64,000 bases of DNA, taken from assembly GCF_007994735.1 (NCBI RefSeq), contig NZ_VOIL01000001.1:868001-932000 (forward strand), given 5' to 3'. Both the position numbers and the translations under genes were made by a program. Each line of letters starts with the position of its first letter. Position 1 is the stretch's first letter. This document shows, piece by piece, positions 17,814 to 26,094 of the stretch. The notes beneath the pieces were generated by a model that was given only the letters and a program-made list of their open reading frames with translations, was not told the origin of the DNA and ran no database searches. The DNA is from Nesterenkonia populi. Its GTDB lineage: Bacteria; Actinomycetota; Actinomycetes; Actinomycetales; Micrococcaceae.

Positions 17814-18665
17814 TCAGCGCATCAGCTGGTCAGCTCCGAGCATGCGGCGCCGGACCATGGTGCTCAGCTGCTCGGCGGCCAGCACCACCACCAGGATGAG
17901 GATGACGATCATCAGGGCGGTGTCGTACTGACGCAGATTGAAGGCCGGCGTCAGCTCCATGCCGATGCCGCCGGCGCCCACCATCCCGAGGATCGTGGCC
18001 CCACGGATTGACTTCTCCAGGCAGTACAGGCTGGTCGCGGTGAAGGAGGCGAACGACGCCGGCAGCACCGCGCCGCTCACCACCGCGAGCACACCGGCTC
18101 CGGTGGAGCGGATAGCGTCCAGAGGTCCACGCTCCACCTCCTCGATACGTTCGGCGAAGAACCGGCCGGCAAAGCCGAGCACGTCCACGGTGATCGCCAG
18201 GATGCCCGCCAAGGGCCCCAGTCCCACGGCCATTACGAAGATGAGCGCCCACACCAGGTCCGGCACCGACCGGAACGCGGTGAGGATGAACCGCATGACC
18301 CATGCGACCGGCAGGAACGGGGTGGTGTTCTGTGCGGCGAGCAGGGCCGCCGGCAGGGAGAGCCCCACACCGATGACCGTGCCGATGAGCGCGATCTCCA
18401 GGGTCTCCAGCATGAGCGCGCCGAGGCTGTCCCAGCGACTGATGTTCGGCGGCACCGAGCTGGTCATGAAGTCCCAAATGTTCTCTGGGCCCTGCATGGC
18501 GCGGGACCAGCTGATGTCCATCCGGTAGAGCCCGTGGCCGGCCAGAGCCAGGAGCAGCACCACGATGGCCACGGAGGTCCACCGGGGAGCCTTCACCCGC
18601 GCCGGCGGCTCAGCGTGGCCTCCGGAGGAGGGGGTCGTTGAGGGCTTGGTGAGGGTGTCGGTCAT
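17814..18665 (-). CDS. phnE: Phosphonate/phosphite ABC transporter permease
   Basis: A 283-residue permease of the PhnE/PtxC family. After a hydrophilic N-terminus and a first membrane segment come LMLETLEIALIGTVIGVGLSLPAALLAAQN, the conserved FRSVPDLVWALIFVMAVGLGPLAGILAI block, and the EAA-like EEVERGPLDAIRSTGAG, then a SIRGATILGMVGAGGIGMEL motif typical of phosphonate permeases. Its start overlaps the stop of phnC by 4 nt. Third gene of a minus-strand operon phnD-phnC-phnE behind a PHO box. No C-P lyase or phosphite dehydrogenase gene is present in the window, so the ligand (phosphonate, phosphite or phosphate) is open. Confidence 0.9.
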   Translation of the reverse strand: MTDTLTKPSTTPSSGGHAEPPARVKAPRWTSVAIVVLLLALAGHGLYRMDISWSRAMQGPENIWDFMTSSVPPNISRWDSLGALMLETLEIALIGTVIGVGLSLPAALLAAQNTTPFLPVAWVMRFILTAFRSVPDLVWALIFVMAVGLGPLAGILAITVDVLGFAGRFFAERIEEVERGPLDAIRSTGAGVLAVVSGAVLPASFASFTATSLYCLEKSIRGATILGMVGAGGIGMELTPAFNLRQYDTALMIVILILVVVLAAEQLSTMVRRRMLGADQLMR

Positions 18666-19486
18666 CGGGCTGCCCCTTCCAGCACACGTTCAGGGGCGGC
18701 GGCGCGCGGAGGGAGGGCGGGCCCGTGGTCCTCGTCCTCGTGGGTGTAGAGGCCCTCGAGCTGCTCGTCGGCAATCCGGGACATGTAGGTGTCCATGTCC
18801 ACGCGCCCCTCGCGCAGCGCGACGACGCGGTGGCCGTACTCGCGGGCGAGCTCCAGCTGGTGCAGGGTGCACAGCAGGGTGAGCCGCTCCTCCTCGGCGA
18901 CCTGCCACAGCAGGTCCATGACCTGGCGCCCGGCCCGCGGGTCCAGGGCGGCCACGGGCTCATCGGCGAGGATCATCCGAGGCCGCTGCATGAGCGTCCG
19001 GGCGATGGCGACCCGCTGCTGCTGGCCGCCGGAGAGCTGCTCAGCACGGCGGCCAGCCACATGGCTCAGGCCCACGCGTTCCAGGGCTTCCATGGCCTCA
19101 TCCCGCTGCTCGGAACGAGCGGTTGTCGAGAACCAGTTGCGGGAGGACCGCACCCGGCCCAGAGACCCGTGGATGACGTTGGTGAGCACGGACAGCTCAC
19201 GGACCAGATTGATCTTCTGGAACACCACCCCGACCTCGGTGCGCAGCTGCTGGACCTCCTTCTTGGGGGCGGTGCTGACCTCGGTGCCCAGCACGTTCAC
19301 GCTGCCCTCGGTGGGGGGGACCAACTTGGTCAGGCACTTCTGCAGGGTGGACTTCCCCGAGCCGTTGGCGCCCAGCAGCACCACGGTCTCCCCGGAGCCG
19401 ATTCTCAGGTCGACCCCGTCGAGAGCCCGGGTGCCGTTGGGAAACTCCTTGACGAGCCCGGCGACGTCGATGACGGTCTCAGCCAT
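18662..19486 (-). CDS. phnC: Phosphonate/phosphite ABC transporter ATP-binding protein
   Basis: A 274-residue ATPase of the PhnC family. Walker A is LGANGSGKST, the Q-loop is VGVVFQKINLVRELSVLTNV, followed by the family-specific IHGSLGR...WFSTTARSEQ stretch; signature [15 protein letters not shown], Walker B MILADEPVAALDP and LLCTLHQLELAREYGHRV complete it. I start at ATG 19486, which shares a base with the phnD stop (TGATG); GTG 19489, overlapping by 4 nt, is equally possible and adds one residue. The stop overlaps the phnE start. It energises phosphonate/phosphite uptake with PhnD and PhnE. Confidence 0.92.
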   Translation of the reverse strand: MAETVIDVAGLVKEFPNGTRALDGVDLRIGSGETVVLLGANGSGKSTLQKCLTKLVPPTEGSVNVLGTEVSTAPKKEVQQLRTEVGVVFQKINLVRELSVLTNVIHGSLGRVRSSRNWFSTTARSEQRDEAMEALERVGLSHVAGRRAEQLSGGQQQRVAIARTLMQRPRMILADEPVAALDPRAGRQVMDLLWQVAEEERLTLLCTLHQLELAREYGHRVVALREGRVDMDTYMSRIADEQLEGLYTHEDEDHGPALPPRAAAPERVLEGAAR

Positions 19487-20454
19487 CACTCGTCCTCGTC
19501 GGGGAGGTCGCCGTAGTTGTCGAACCCGGCTGCCTCGAAGGCGCGGCGAGTGTCGTCGTAGTCGGAGTCCTCGGCGTCGACGAACTCCGAACCGATGTAC
19601 TTGTCGTTCTCACCGGTGGCGACGATGGCCTCCAGCATGACGTCCTGGTTCTCGTAGAGGGCATCCTCGATGTACTGGGCGCACTCCTCGCCCAGGCCCG
19701 CACGGGCGATGAACAGGTCATTGGGCAGGTCCGGGCCCTCTTCGAGGATCTCCACAGAGTCCTCACCCATGAGCTCCTGCAGGCTCTCAAAGTCGGAGAT
19801 GCCGGTGCCGATCGCGTCGCCGTCGCCGCCGGCGAAGGCCTCCTGCTCGGTGCCGTCCAGCGGGAGAACCTCCACGTCGCCCGCCTCAGGGACCAGGCCG
19901 GCGGAGTCCAGCATCTCCAGAGGACCCAGATGCCCAGAAGTGGAGCCGACCTCCTTGGTCAGGACAGTGCCGCCCTCCAGGTCCTCAACCGACTGCAGGG
20001 AATCGTCATCGGAGCGCTTGAAGATCGCTGCTCTATAGTCCTCACGGGTCACCCCCACCAGCGGAACGGCCTCAGCCTCCGCCTGCAGCACCACGTACTC
20101 GGCAGGGCCGGTGAGGAGGATGTCGAGGTCGTCGCTCTCCAGCGCCATGGAGGCGGCGGTGCGGGAAGTCATCGGCTGGAAGTCAACCTCCAGGCCAGTG
20201 GCCTCCTCCAGGGCGAGACGGAAGTCCTCGAACTCCAGAACCAGGGTCTCCAGGCCGTCCACGCCGGTGTCGGAGAACGTGAGCGGCTCGTGCTCGGCGC
20301 AGGACTCCGCGCCCTCGACCTCCGTGACGCCCGCGACGGCGTCGCCGCCGGCGGCCGCGGCCTCATCGTTGTCTCCGCAGGCAGCGAGGGCGAGAGCCCC
20401 GACTGCGGTGAGGGACAGGGCCTTGGTCCAGGACATGGGGGTGCTGAGGGTCAT
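19486..20454 (-). CDS. phnD: Phosphate/phosphonate-binding lipoprotein
   Basis: A 322-residue PhnD-family binding protein. A signal peptide ends in lipobox LAAC (lipidated C26). The mature protein has LEEATGLEVDFQPMTSRTAASMALESDDLDILLTGPAEYVV, the expected ligand-pocket region, and LEGGTVLTKEVGSTSGHLGP, matching the STSG phosphonate-oxygen binding loop of the family. The frame is open upstream, but ATG 20454 has GGAGAAG about 4 nt before it and gives a normal signal peptide. First gene of the phnDCE operon; the PHO box lies 77-116 nt upstream of the start, so it is very likely induced by phosphate limitation. Confidence 0.9.
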   Translation of the reverse strand: MTLSTPMSWTKALSLTAVGALALAACGDNDEAAAAGGDAVAGVTEVEGAESCAEHEPLTFSDTGVDGLETLVLEFEDFRLALEEATGLEVDFQPMTSRTAASMALESDDLDILLTGPAEYVVLQAEAEAVPLVGVTREDYRAAIFKRSDDDSLQSVEDLEGGTVLTKEVGSTSGHLGPLEMLDSAGLVPEAGDVEVLPLDGTEQEAFAGGDGDAIGTGISDFESLQELMGEDSVEILEEGPDLPNDLFIARAGLGEECAQYIEDALYENQDVMLEAIVATGENDKYIGSEFVDAEDSDYDDTRRAFEAAGFDNYGDLPDEDE

Positions 20455-20530
20455 CGTCTTCTCCGTCATCAGGTGCGCGTTCGTGATTCCACGGCGGAGT
20501 CGCCGTCCGCACATCAGCGTGGCGGCAGCA

Positions 20531-20570
20531 GGTGACGGAAGGGCTGACCTGGGGTGAACTCAGGGTGAAC
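20531..20570 (-). promoter_or_regulatory. PHO box (four 11-nt direct repeats) upstream of phnD
   Basis: Read on the minus strand, heptamers GTTCACC, GTTCACC, GTCAGCC and CGTCACC start exactly 11 nt apart (plus-strand positions 20564-20570, 20553-20559, 20542-20548 and 20531-20537). This is the layout and sequence of PhoP boxes known from Streptomyces (GTTCACC-type units in 11-nt register). The two promoter-distal units are perfect and the other two decay, as usual. PhoP would activate phnDCE under phosphate starvation. The rest of 20455-20668 shows no gene. Confidence 0.85.
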
Positions 20571-20668
20571 AATCAGCGTCGGCCGGAACAGAGGCGAGTT
20601 CCGGGCGAAGGAGGAAGTCCCATTCAGGACATGGGACATGGCGGTGCGGTCCGTTCAGAGCTGCGCGC

Positions 20669-23281
20669 TCAGAGAGGTCTTTCCTGCGCTTCCTCACCAC
20701 CTATGCGCAGAGCCGGACGGTCCACGACAGCGATGTAGGCCCGGTGGCCCAGCTCCACGGCTCCGCAGCCCAGCACGCTGGTGACGAAAGCGACCGCCAG
20801 CAGCTCCGCCTCCGGCATCGCGAAGAGGTGATACCGCTGGCTGATCGGCACCAGCAGCACCGCCGCCAGCAGCGCATACAGGCTTACGACGACGGCGGCC
20901 CTGGCCAGGTTCAGGGGTCGCAGCACCGCGTTGAGCACCCACAGCCCCACCAGCGCCAGGGTGATGAAGCTGGCGGTCTGGATCTGAGCGGGGGCCGCCT
21001 CGAAGAGCCGGCCGAAGAACGAGACGGTCACCACCGCCGCCACAATCGCGGCTGAGGGCGGCAGCGCGAACAGGGCGGATCGTCGGAGGAACCCGGGGCG
21101 GTACCGCTGCGGGTTCGGCATCATCGCAAGGAAGAACGCCGGAGCCCCCACAATGATGAAGTCCACCGTGGAGAACTGGCGCGGCAGGAACGGGAACGGC
21201 CAGAACATGATGGCGAAAAGCAGTCCCAGTGCGACGCCGAACGCCGTCTTCGTCAGGAACAGGTGCGCCAGCCGCTCCGCGTTGGCGATCACCTTCCGCC
21301 CTTCGGCGAGGACCCCCGGCAGCCGGGCGAACTTGCCGTCCAGGAGCACCAGACGTGACACCGCCTTGGTGGCCGGCGCCCCCGAGCCCATAGCGATCCC
21401 CAGGTCCGCGCGCTTCACCGCCAGGGCGTCGTTGATCCCGTCCCCGGTCATCGCCACCACGTGCCCGTTGGCCTGCAGCGCCTCCACCATCGATGCCTTC
21501 TGCTCAGGGCTGACTCGGCCGAACACGGTGTGCTGGGCCAGCGCCGCCCGAAGCGTCTCCGGGTCGGTGCCCAGCTGCCCGGCGTCCACCCCGTCGCCCT
21601 GGACCCCCAGCCCAACTTCCCGCGCCACCGCGGCCACCGTGTGCGGGTTGTCCCCGGAGATGATCCGCAGCCCCACCTCCTGCTCCCGGAAGTAGTCCAG
21701 GGTGGTGGCGGCATCCCGCCGGACGCTCTCCCTGAAGGTCAGCAGCGCCACCGGCCGCAGGGGGCCCGGCAGCTGCTCGCCGCGGCGCAGCGGGAGAGTG
21801 TCCTCGGAGTCCAGCGGGGCGGTCACCGGGGCGTGGGTCAGCACCACCGTCCGCAGTCCCTGGGCGGAGATCGCGTCGGCCTGCTGCAGCAGGGAGGCGA
21901 TGTCGACCCCCTCAGCCACCGCCGCCTCGTTGAGGATCTCCGGCGCTCCCAGAATCCAGTGCCCGGCCAGCGGTCCGGCGGACTCCTCGAAGGTGACTGC
22001 GGAGAACCGCCGCATCGAGGAGAACTGAACCTGCCAGGCCGGCTGGTGCCGCGGCAGGTCGTGGAAGGGAACGTTCAGCGCCGCCGCGGTGGGGTTGGCC
22101 TGCTCGTCAGCCCCGAAGTGCGCCAGCACCTGCTGCCAGGGCTGCTCGGGCCGGACCGCCAGATCCTCCGGGCGCTCCCAGGCGCCGGTCCGTCCGCCGG
22201 CGTCCACCTGCGCGGCCCCGTGGAAGACGATGGTGCCGTCGGTGAGAGTGCCGGTCTTGTCCAGACAGACGACATCGACCCTTGCGAGGATCTCCACCGC
22301 CGGCTGCTCCTGGATGAGCACCTGGTTCTGCGCGAGCTTCACCGCCGCCAGGGCGAAGCTGATGGTGGTCATCAGCGCCAGCCCCGCCGGGATCATCGCA
22401 GTCACCGAGGAGACCGCGGTGACCAGCCCGTCCTGCCACTCCCCGGACTCCCAGGCCTCTGACCAGCCGCCGTGGGCCTGCATCTGGCCGTTGAACACCA
22501 CCACGGTGATCGGGATCAGCGCCATGGACAGCCAGAACGCGATCCGCTCCAGGGCCCGTCGGATCTCCGAGTTGATCTTCAGGTACTTCTTCGCCTCGGC
22601 GGTCAGCTGCACCGCATGGGCCTTGGCGCCCACCGCTGTCACCACGAACCGGCCCGTCCCGGCGAGCACCGCGGTCCCGGAGAGCATCGGGTCCCCCCTG
22701 TGCTTGGGCACCGGCCGGGCCTCTCCGGTGAGCATCGACTCGTCCAAGTCCATGTCCGAGGCGGAGACCACCACCCCGTCGGCGGGGACCTGGTCGCCCC
22801 GCCGCAGCTCGACGATGTCGTCGAGCACAATCTGCTCCCGGTGGATCAGCATCACCATCCCGTCCCGCAGCACCCGGATATGGTCCTGGTGCAGCAGGGC
22901 GATGGCGTCGAGCTTCCGCTTGGCCCCATACTCCTGGGCCAAGCCGATGATGACGTTGCCCACCGCCGCGATCGCGAACAGCAGGTCAAGCCACCGGCCC
23001 AGCAGCACGATGATGAGCGCGCAGGCGAAGATGATCCCGTTGAACAGGGTGAGCAGATGGGTCCGCAGGATCTCCCGGATGGAGCGTGAGGTGGTGTGCG
23101 GCTGCACGTTCGCCAGTCCCAGACGCTGGCGCTCGCCGACCTGCACGGAGTTCAGCCCATGGCGCTCCAGCAGCTGAGGGTCCGCCGCTGAGCGCTGCTC
23201 CTCAGGAGTGAGCTCCCGCTGGGGCGGGCTGGGTGAGGGTGCGCGGCCAGGCTGAGGAGGCGCCGAGTCCTGTTCCGTCAC
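20669..23281 (-). CDS. Cation-translocating P-type ATPase (CtpE-like)
   Basis: An 870-residue P-type ATPase. The actuator motif is LTGEA (184-188), the phosphorylated aspartate is D341 in DKTGTLT, and TGDGIND and a six-segment C-terminal membrane domain follow. Layout and the QEQPAVEILARVDVVCLDKTGTLT block resemble mycobacterial CtpE, a Ca2+ pump. The M4 motif, PEGL in Ca2+ pumps and as I recall in CtpE, reads PAGL here (298-301), so the M4 cation-ligand glutamate is absent and the ion is uncertain. The start is GTG 23281; a TAGACT -10 box 6 nt upstream implies a leaderless transcript. No regulator or partner gene is adjacent. Confidence 0.88.
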   Translation of the reverse strand: MTEQDSAPPQPGRAPSPSPPQRELTPEEQRSAADPQLLERHGLNSVQVGERQRLGLANVQPHTTSRSIREILRTHLLTLFNGIIFACALIIVLLGRWLDLLFAIAAVGNVIIGLAQEYGAKRKLDAIALLHQDHIRVLRDGMVMLIHREQIVLDDIVELRRGDQVPADGVVVSASDMDLDESMLTGEARPVPKHRGDPMLSGTAVLAGTGRFVVTAVGAKAHAVQLTAEAKKYLKINSEIRRALERIAFWLSMALIPITVVVFNGQMQAHGGWSEAWESGEWQDGLVTAVSSVTAMIPAGLALMTTISFALAAVKLAQNQVLIQEQPAVEILARVDVVCLDKTGTLTDGTIVFHGAAQVDAGGRTGAWERPEDLAVRPEQPWQQVLAHFGADEQANPTAAALNVPFHDLPRHQPAWQVQFSSMRRFSAVTFEESAGPLAGHWILGAPEILNEAAVAEGVDIASLLQQADAISAQGLRTVVLTHAPVTAPLDSEDTLPLRRGEQLPGPLRPVALLTFRESVRRDAATTLDYFREQEVGLRIISGDNPHTVAAVAREVGLGVQGDGVDAGQLGTDPETLRAALAQHTVFGRVSPEQKASMVEALQANGHVVAMTGDGINDALAVKRADLGIAMGSGAPATKAVSRLVLLDGKFARLPGVLAEGRKVIANAERLAHLFLTKTAFGVALGLLFAIMFWPFPFLPRQFSTVDFIIVGAPAFFLAMMPNPQRYRPGFLRRSALFALPPSAAIVAAVVTVSFFGRLFEAAPAQIQTASFITLALVGLWVLNAVLRPLNLARAAVVVSLYALLAAVLLVPISQRYHLFAMPEAELLAVAFVTSVLGCGAVELGHRAYIAVVDRPALRIGGEEAQERPL

Positions 23282-23306
23282 TCGTCGAGTCTATAGCCCG
23301 TTCTGC

Positions 23307-24449
23307 TCAGCCCCAGAAGGCATTCTGCTCCTCGTTCTCCTGGGCCTCGGAGCCGCTGACGGAGACGATCAGGTCTTCGCCGCTCGCGCCCACCGCGATG
23401 TCCAGCTCGAAGGGCACTGACTCCGTCTCGCTGATCTGGGTGCCGTCGTAGTAGTGGACGGCGTCGAAGCTGACCTCGGCGGACAGGTCGCCGTGATCGA
23501 CGTCCCACCCCTCGGCGTCGAAGCTCAGCTCAAACTCCTCGGGGTCCGGGAATTCCCAGCTGATGCTGTCCGGGTCCACGCTGTGCGGGGTGGAGGTCCC
23601 GATGGGGCAGCCGGAGGGCATGAGGACCTGCTGCTCGCAGCCTTCGAAGAATTCGGCGAGCTCGTCCCGGAGCACCCCGGCGGCTTCCTCGCTGGCCTCC
23701 AGATCCAGGGTCACGCGCGAGGCCGGCTCGCCGGGATCCTCGGCGGTGACGGTGTGCTGCGCCTGGCCGATCAGCCACTGTGAGTCGACTTCCACGTCCG
23801 CAGCGGTGGGAGCGAACGCCGAGAGCCGGGCGGTCTCAGCCTCCAGATTGACCGGAGCCCCGTTGACGGTGACCTGACCGATGCCGCCCTGCGGGGCGCC
23901 GGGAACATCCACCTCGAACCATGTGAGCGCGTGGGGAGAGATGCTGTATTCGTCGAAGAACCCCCAGCTGGTGCCGATGTGCTCCACCTGAAGAGTGGTG
24001 CTGTAGTTCTCGCTGCCGACGACGAAGTCCAGCTGTGCCGCGGCATCCTCGTCCTCGGGGCCCAGCTCGAGGCGTGCGGCCTCGATGAGCTCGGCGCTGC
24101 GGGAGAGCGGGTCCCCGTTGAGGAGAACGTGGTCCAGGTCCCCCTCCGAGAGGAACTCGGGCCGCTGCTCGAAGTGCCCCAGGGCGACGCGGCCGCGGCC
24201 GGCCTGCAGCGCCTCCCAATAGTCCTCCACGGCGGTCTCGGGAGTATAGACCCGCTCGTTGACCTGCCAGACGGCGATGACCGCGCCGAAGACAGCGATC
24301 AGCAGCGCGGCCAGCCAGCCCCAGCCGGCGTAGCTGCGCTGGCCCTCGGCCCCGGCCTGCCCCTCATCCCCGGCGCCCTGCTGCCGGAGGAAGGTGTTGT
24401 CAGCACGGCCGTGGTGCTCTGACGGCGGGGGCGGAGGCGCGGAGGTCAC
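23307..24449 (-). CDS. Membrane-anchored extracytoplasmic protein of unknown function
   Basis: A 380-residue protein I do not recognise. A proline-rich cytoplasmic N-terminus (about 43 residues) leads to a single membrane segment, WGWLAALLIAVFGAVIAVWQV (residues 43-63), and a large acidic extracellular part. A helical region PETAVEDYWEALQAGRGRVALGHF and repeated beta-rich stretches resemble lipoprotein-like or DUF4878/NTF2-like modules found in actinobacterial surface proteins, but this is weak. Two cysteines (in EGCEQQVLMPSGCPIG) could form a disulfide. The start is GTG 24449; TACCCT 6 nt upstream indicates a leaderless transcript. It ends 25 nt before the P-type ATPase start, which has its own -10 box. 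Confidence 0.75.
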   Translation of the reverse strand: MTSAPPPPPSEHHGRADNTFLRQQGAGDEGQAGAEGQRSYAGWGWLAALLIAVFGAVIAVWQVNERVYTPETAVEDYWEALQAGRGRVALGHFEQRPEFLSEGDLDHVLLNGDPLSRSAELIEAARLELGPEDEDAAAQLDFVVGSENYSTTLQVEHIGTSWGFFDEYSISPHALTWFEVDVPGAPQGGIGQVTVNGAPVNLEAETARLSAFAPTAADVEVDSQWLIGQAQHTVTAEDPGEPASRVTLDLEASEEAAGVLRDELAEFFEGCEQQVLMPSGCPIGTSTPHSVDPDSISWEFPDPEEFELSFDAEGWDVDHGDLSAEVSFDAVHYYDGTQISETESVPFELDIAVGASGEDLIVSVSGSEAQENEEQNAFWG

Positions 24450-24478
24450 CGCAATAGGGTAAAGCCTGCGGACCCCTT

Positions 24479-25441
24479 TCAGGCGAGCAGCAGGGCGATG
24501 ATGACCATCGAGGGGATGCCGAGGACAGTGGTGACCAGCACTGTGTCCCGGGCGATGGTCTCCCCGGACTGGTAGCGCACGGCGGTGACCAGGACGTTCT
24601 GCGCGGTGGAGAGGGAGCCCATGATCACCGCCGCCAGCAGCATGTTCCCCTCCAGCCCGAAGAGGAAGTAGGCGATCAGGAACGCGATCACCGGGTGCAG
24701 AATCAGCTTCATGCTCGAGGCCAGGGTGACGTCACGCCGTCGCCCGCCGGCCTTCTCCAGAGGCTTCACCCCTACCAGGGAGAGGCCGAAGGCCAGCAGC
24801 ATCAGCGGGATGGAGGCCCCGGCCAGCAGCTCGATCGCCTCCTGCATCGGCTCCGGGAAGGACCATTCCTGCCAGGAGAACACCAGGCCCAGCAGAGCGC
24901 CGATGATCACCGGATGCAGCACTGACCGGCCCATGGACCGCAGCGCCGCCAGCCGTGAGCCGGCACCGCTGCTCTTCGCGGAGGCCTTCTCCCTGCGGGC
25001 CAGCTGGTCCATGACCATCACGTAGAGGGGCGCGTAGAACGCCAGCTGGAACATCACGATCGGTGCGGCCAGCCGGACATCGCCCAGCACATACTCCGCG
25101 ATCGGGAAGCCGAGGTTCGCCGCGTTGACCAGGGAGGCGCCCATCCCGGCGATCATCAGCTCCGATCCCTTCCGGCCCCGCAGCAGGGCCCTGCCCACCA
25201 GCATGAACACTGCCAGGGTGGAGAAGGCGCTGAGCGCGGCGACGGCGAACTGCGGCCCCAGCACCTCCCCGATGGGTGAGGAGGAGATCGTGGTGAACAG
25301 CAGGCAGGGGGAGGCCACAAAGAACGTCAGCCGGGAGAGGGTGAGCCGGGCCTCCGGGCCGAGCAGCCCGATCCGCCCTACGAAGAAGCCGACGGCGATG
25401 ATGATCCATATGACGGTGAAGCCCTGGAGCACCGCTGCCAT
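24479..25441 (-). CDS. AEC family (auxin efflux carrier-like) transporter
   Basis: A 320-residue carrier with about ten predicted membrane segments in two five-segment halves joined by a charged loop (LARREKASAKSSGAGSRLAA). The N-terminal pattern VIWIIIAVGFFVGRIGLLG, the N-half ASLVNAANLGFPIAEYVLG and the C-half ASIPLMLLAFGLSL are typical of the AEC family, whose bacterial members move malate, malonate or amino acids. ATG at 25441 is preceded by GGAGGGTTCAGC, a strong ribosome site, so the open frame upstream is not used. Its promoter region is shared with divergent dcd. Substrate cannot be assigned. Confidence 0.87.
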   Translation of the reverse strand: MAAVLQGFTVIWIIIAVGFFVGRIGLLGPEARLTLSRLTFFVASPCLLFTTISSSPIGEVLGPQFAVAALSAFSTLAVFMLVGRALLRGRKGSELMIAGMGASLVNAANLGFPIAEYVLGDVRLAAPIVMFQLAFYAPLYVMVMDQLARREKASAKSSGAGSRLAALRSMGRSVLHPVIIGALLGLVFSWQEWSFPEPMQEAIELLAGASIPLMLLAFGLSLVGVKPLEKAGGRRRDVTLASSMKLILHPVIAFLIAYFLFGLEGNMLLAAVIMGSLSTAQNVLVTAVRYQSGETIARDTVLVTTVLGIPSMVIIALLLA

Positions 25442-25515
25442 GCTGAACCCTCCGACGTCGTGAGCTGACTGTCCGACCACAGCCTACGCCTGCGCCTGCC
25501 TGGTAGTTTGTCTGC

Positions 25516-26094
25516 GTGCTGCTCTCAGACCGTGATATCCGCGCCGAGCTCGACGCCGGGCGCATCCAGCTGGACCCTCTGGACGCCTCTCTGATCCAGC
25601 CTTCCAGCGTGGACGTGCGGCTGGAGCGGATGTTCCGGCTCTTCGACAACCACAAGTACGCGCACATCGACCCTTCCGAGCCGCAGCCCGATCTGACCCG
25701 GCTGGTGGAGACGGACCCGGATGAGCCGTTCGTCCTGCACCCGGGCGAGTTCGTCCTCGGCGCCACCTATGAGGCTGTCACCCTGCCGGACGACATTGCC
25801 GCACGGCTGGAGGGAAAGTCCTCCTTGGGCCGTCTGGGGCTGCTCACCCACTCCACCGCGGGGTTCATCGACCCCGGCTTCTCCGGGCAGGTGACCCTCG
25901 AGCTGTCGAATATGGCGACCCTGCCGATCAAGCTGTGGCCCGGCTCGAAGATCGGCCAGCTCTGCTTCTTCCGGCTGACCTCACCGGCCGAGCACGGCTA
26001 CGGGGCCGGGGCCCACCAGTCCAGGTATCAGGGGCAGCGCGGACCGACGGCGTCGCGCAGCCATGAGAACTTCCACCGCACCATCATCTCCTGA
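25516..26094 (+). CDS. dcd: dCTP deaminase, probably bifunctional (dUMP-forming)
   Basis: A 192-residue dCTP deaminase. [26 protein letters not shown], and the catalytic/nucleotide block [35 protein letters not shown] are characteristic; the [12 protein letters not shown] form resembles the mycobacterial/methanogen enzymes that both deaminate dCTP and hydrolyse dUTP to d[15 protein letters not shown] at the end is the usual C-terminal nucleotide lid. The start is GTG 25516, with TAGTTT 6 nt before it, a leaderless arrangement. The 3' end overlaps the convergent MFS gene by 11 nt. Confidence 0.95.
   Translation: MLLSDRDIRAELDAGRIQLDPLDASLIQPSSVDVRLERMFRLFDNHKYAHIDPSEPQPDLTRLVETDPDEPFVLHPGEFVLGATYEAVTLPDDIAARLEGKSSLGRLGLLTHSTAGFIDPGFSGQVTLELSNMATLPIKLWPGSKIGQLCFFRLTSPAEHGYGAGAHQSRYQGQRGPTASRSHENFHRTIIS

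Noticed and set aside
17814..20454. A phosphonate degradation locus
   Set aside because: Only the three importer genes are present. No C-P lyase, phosphonatase or phosphite dehydrogenase gene is found within the window.
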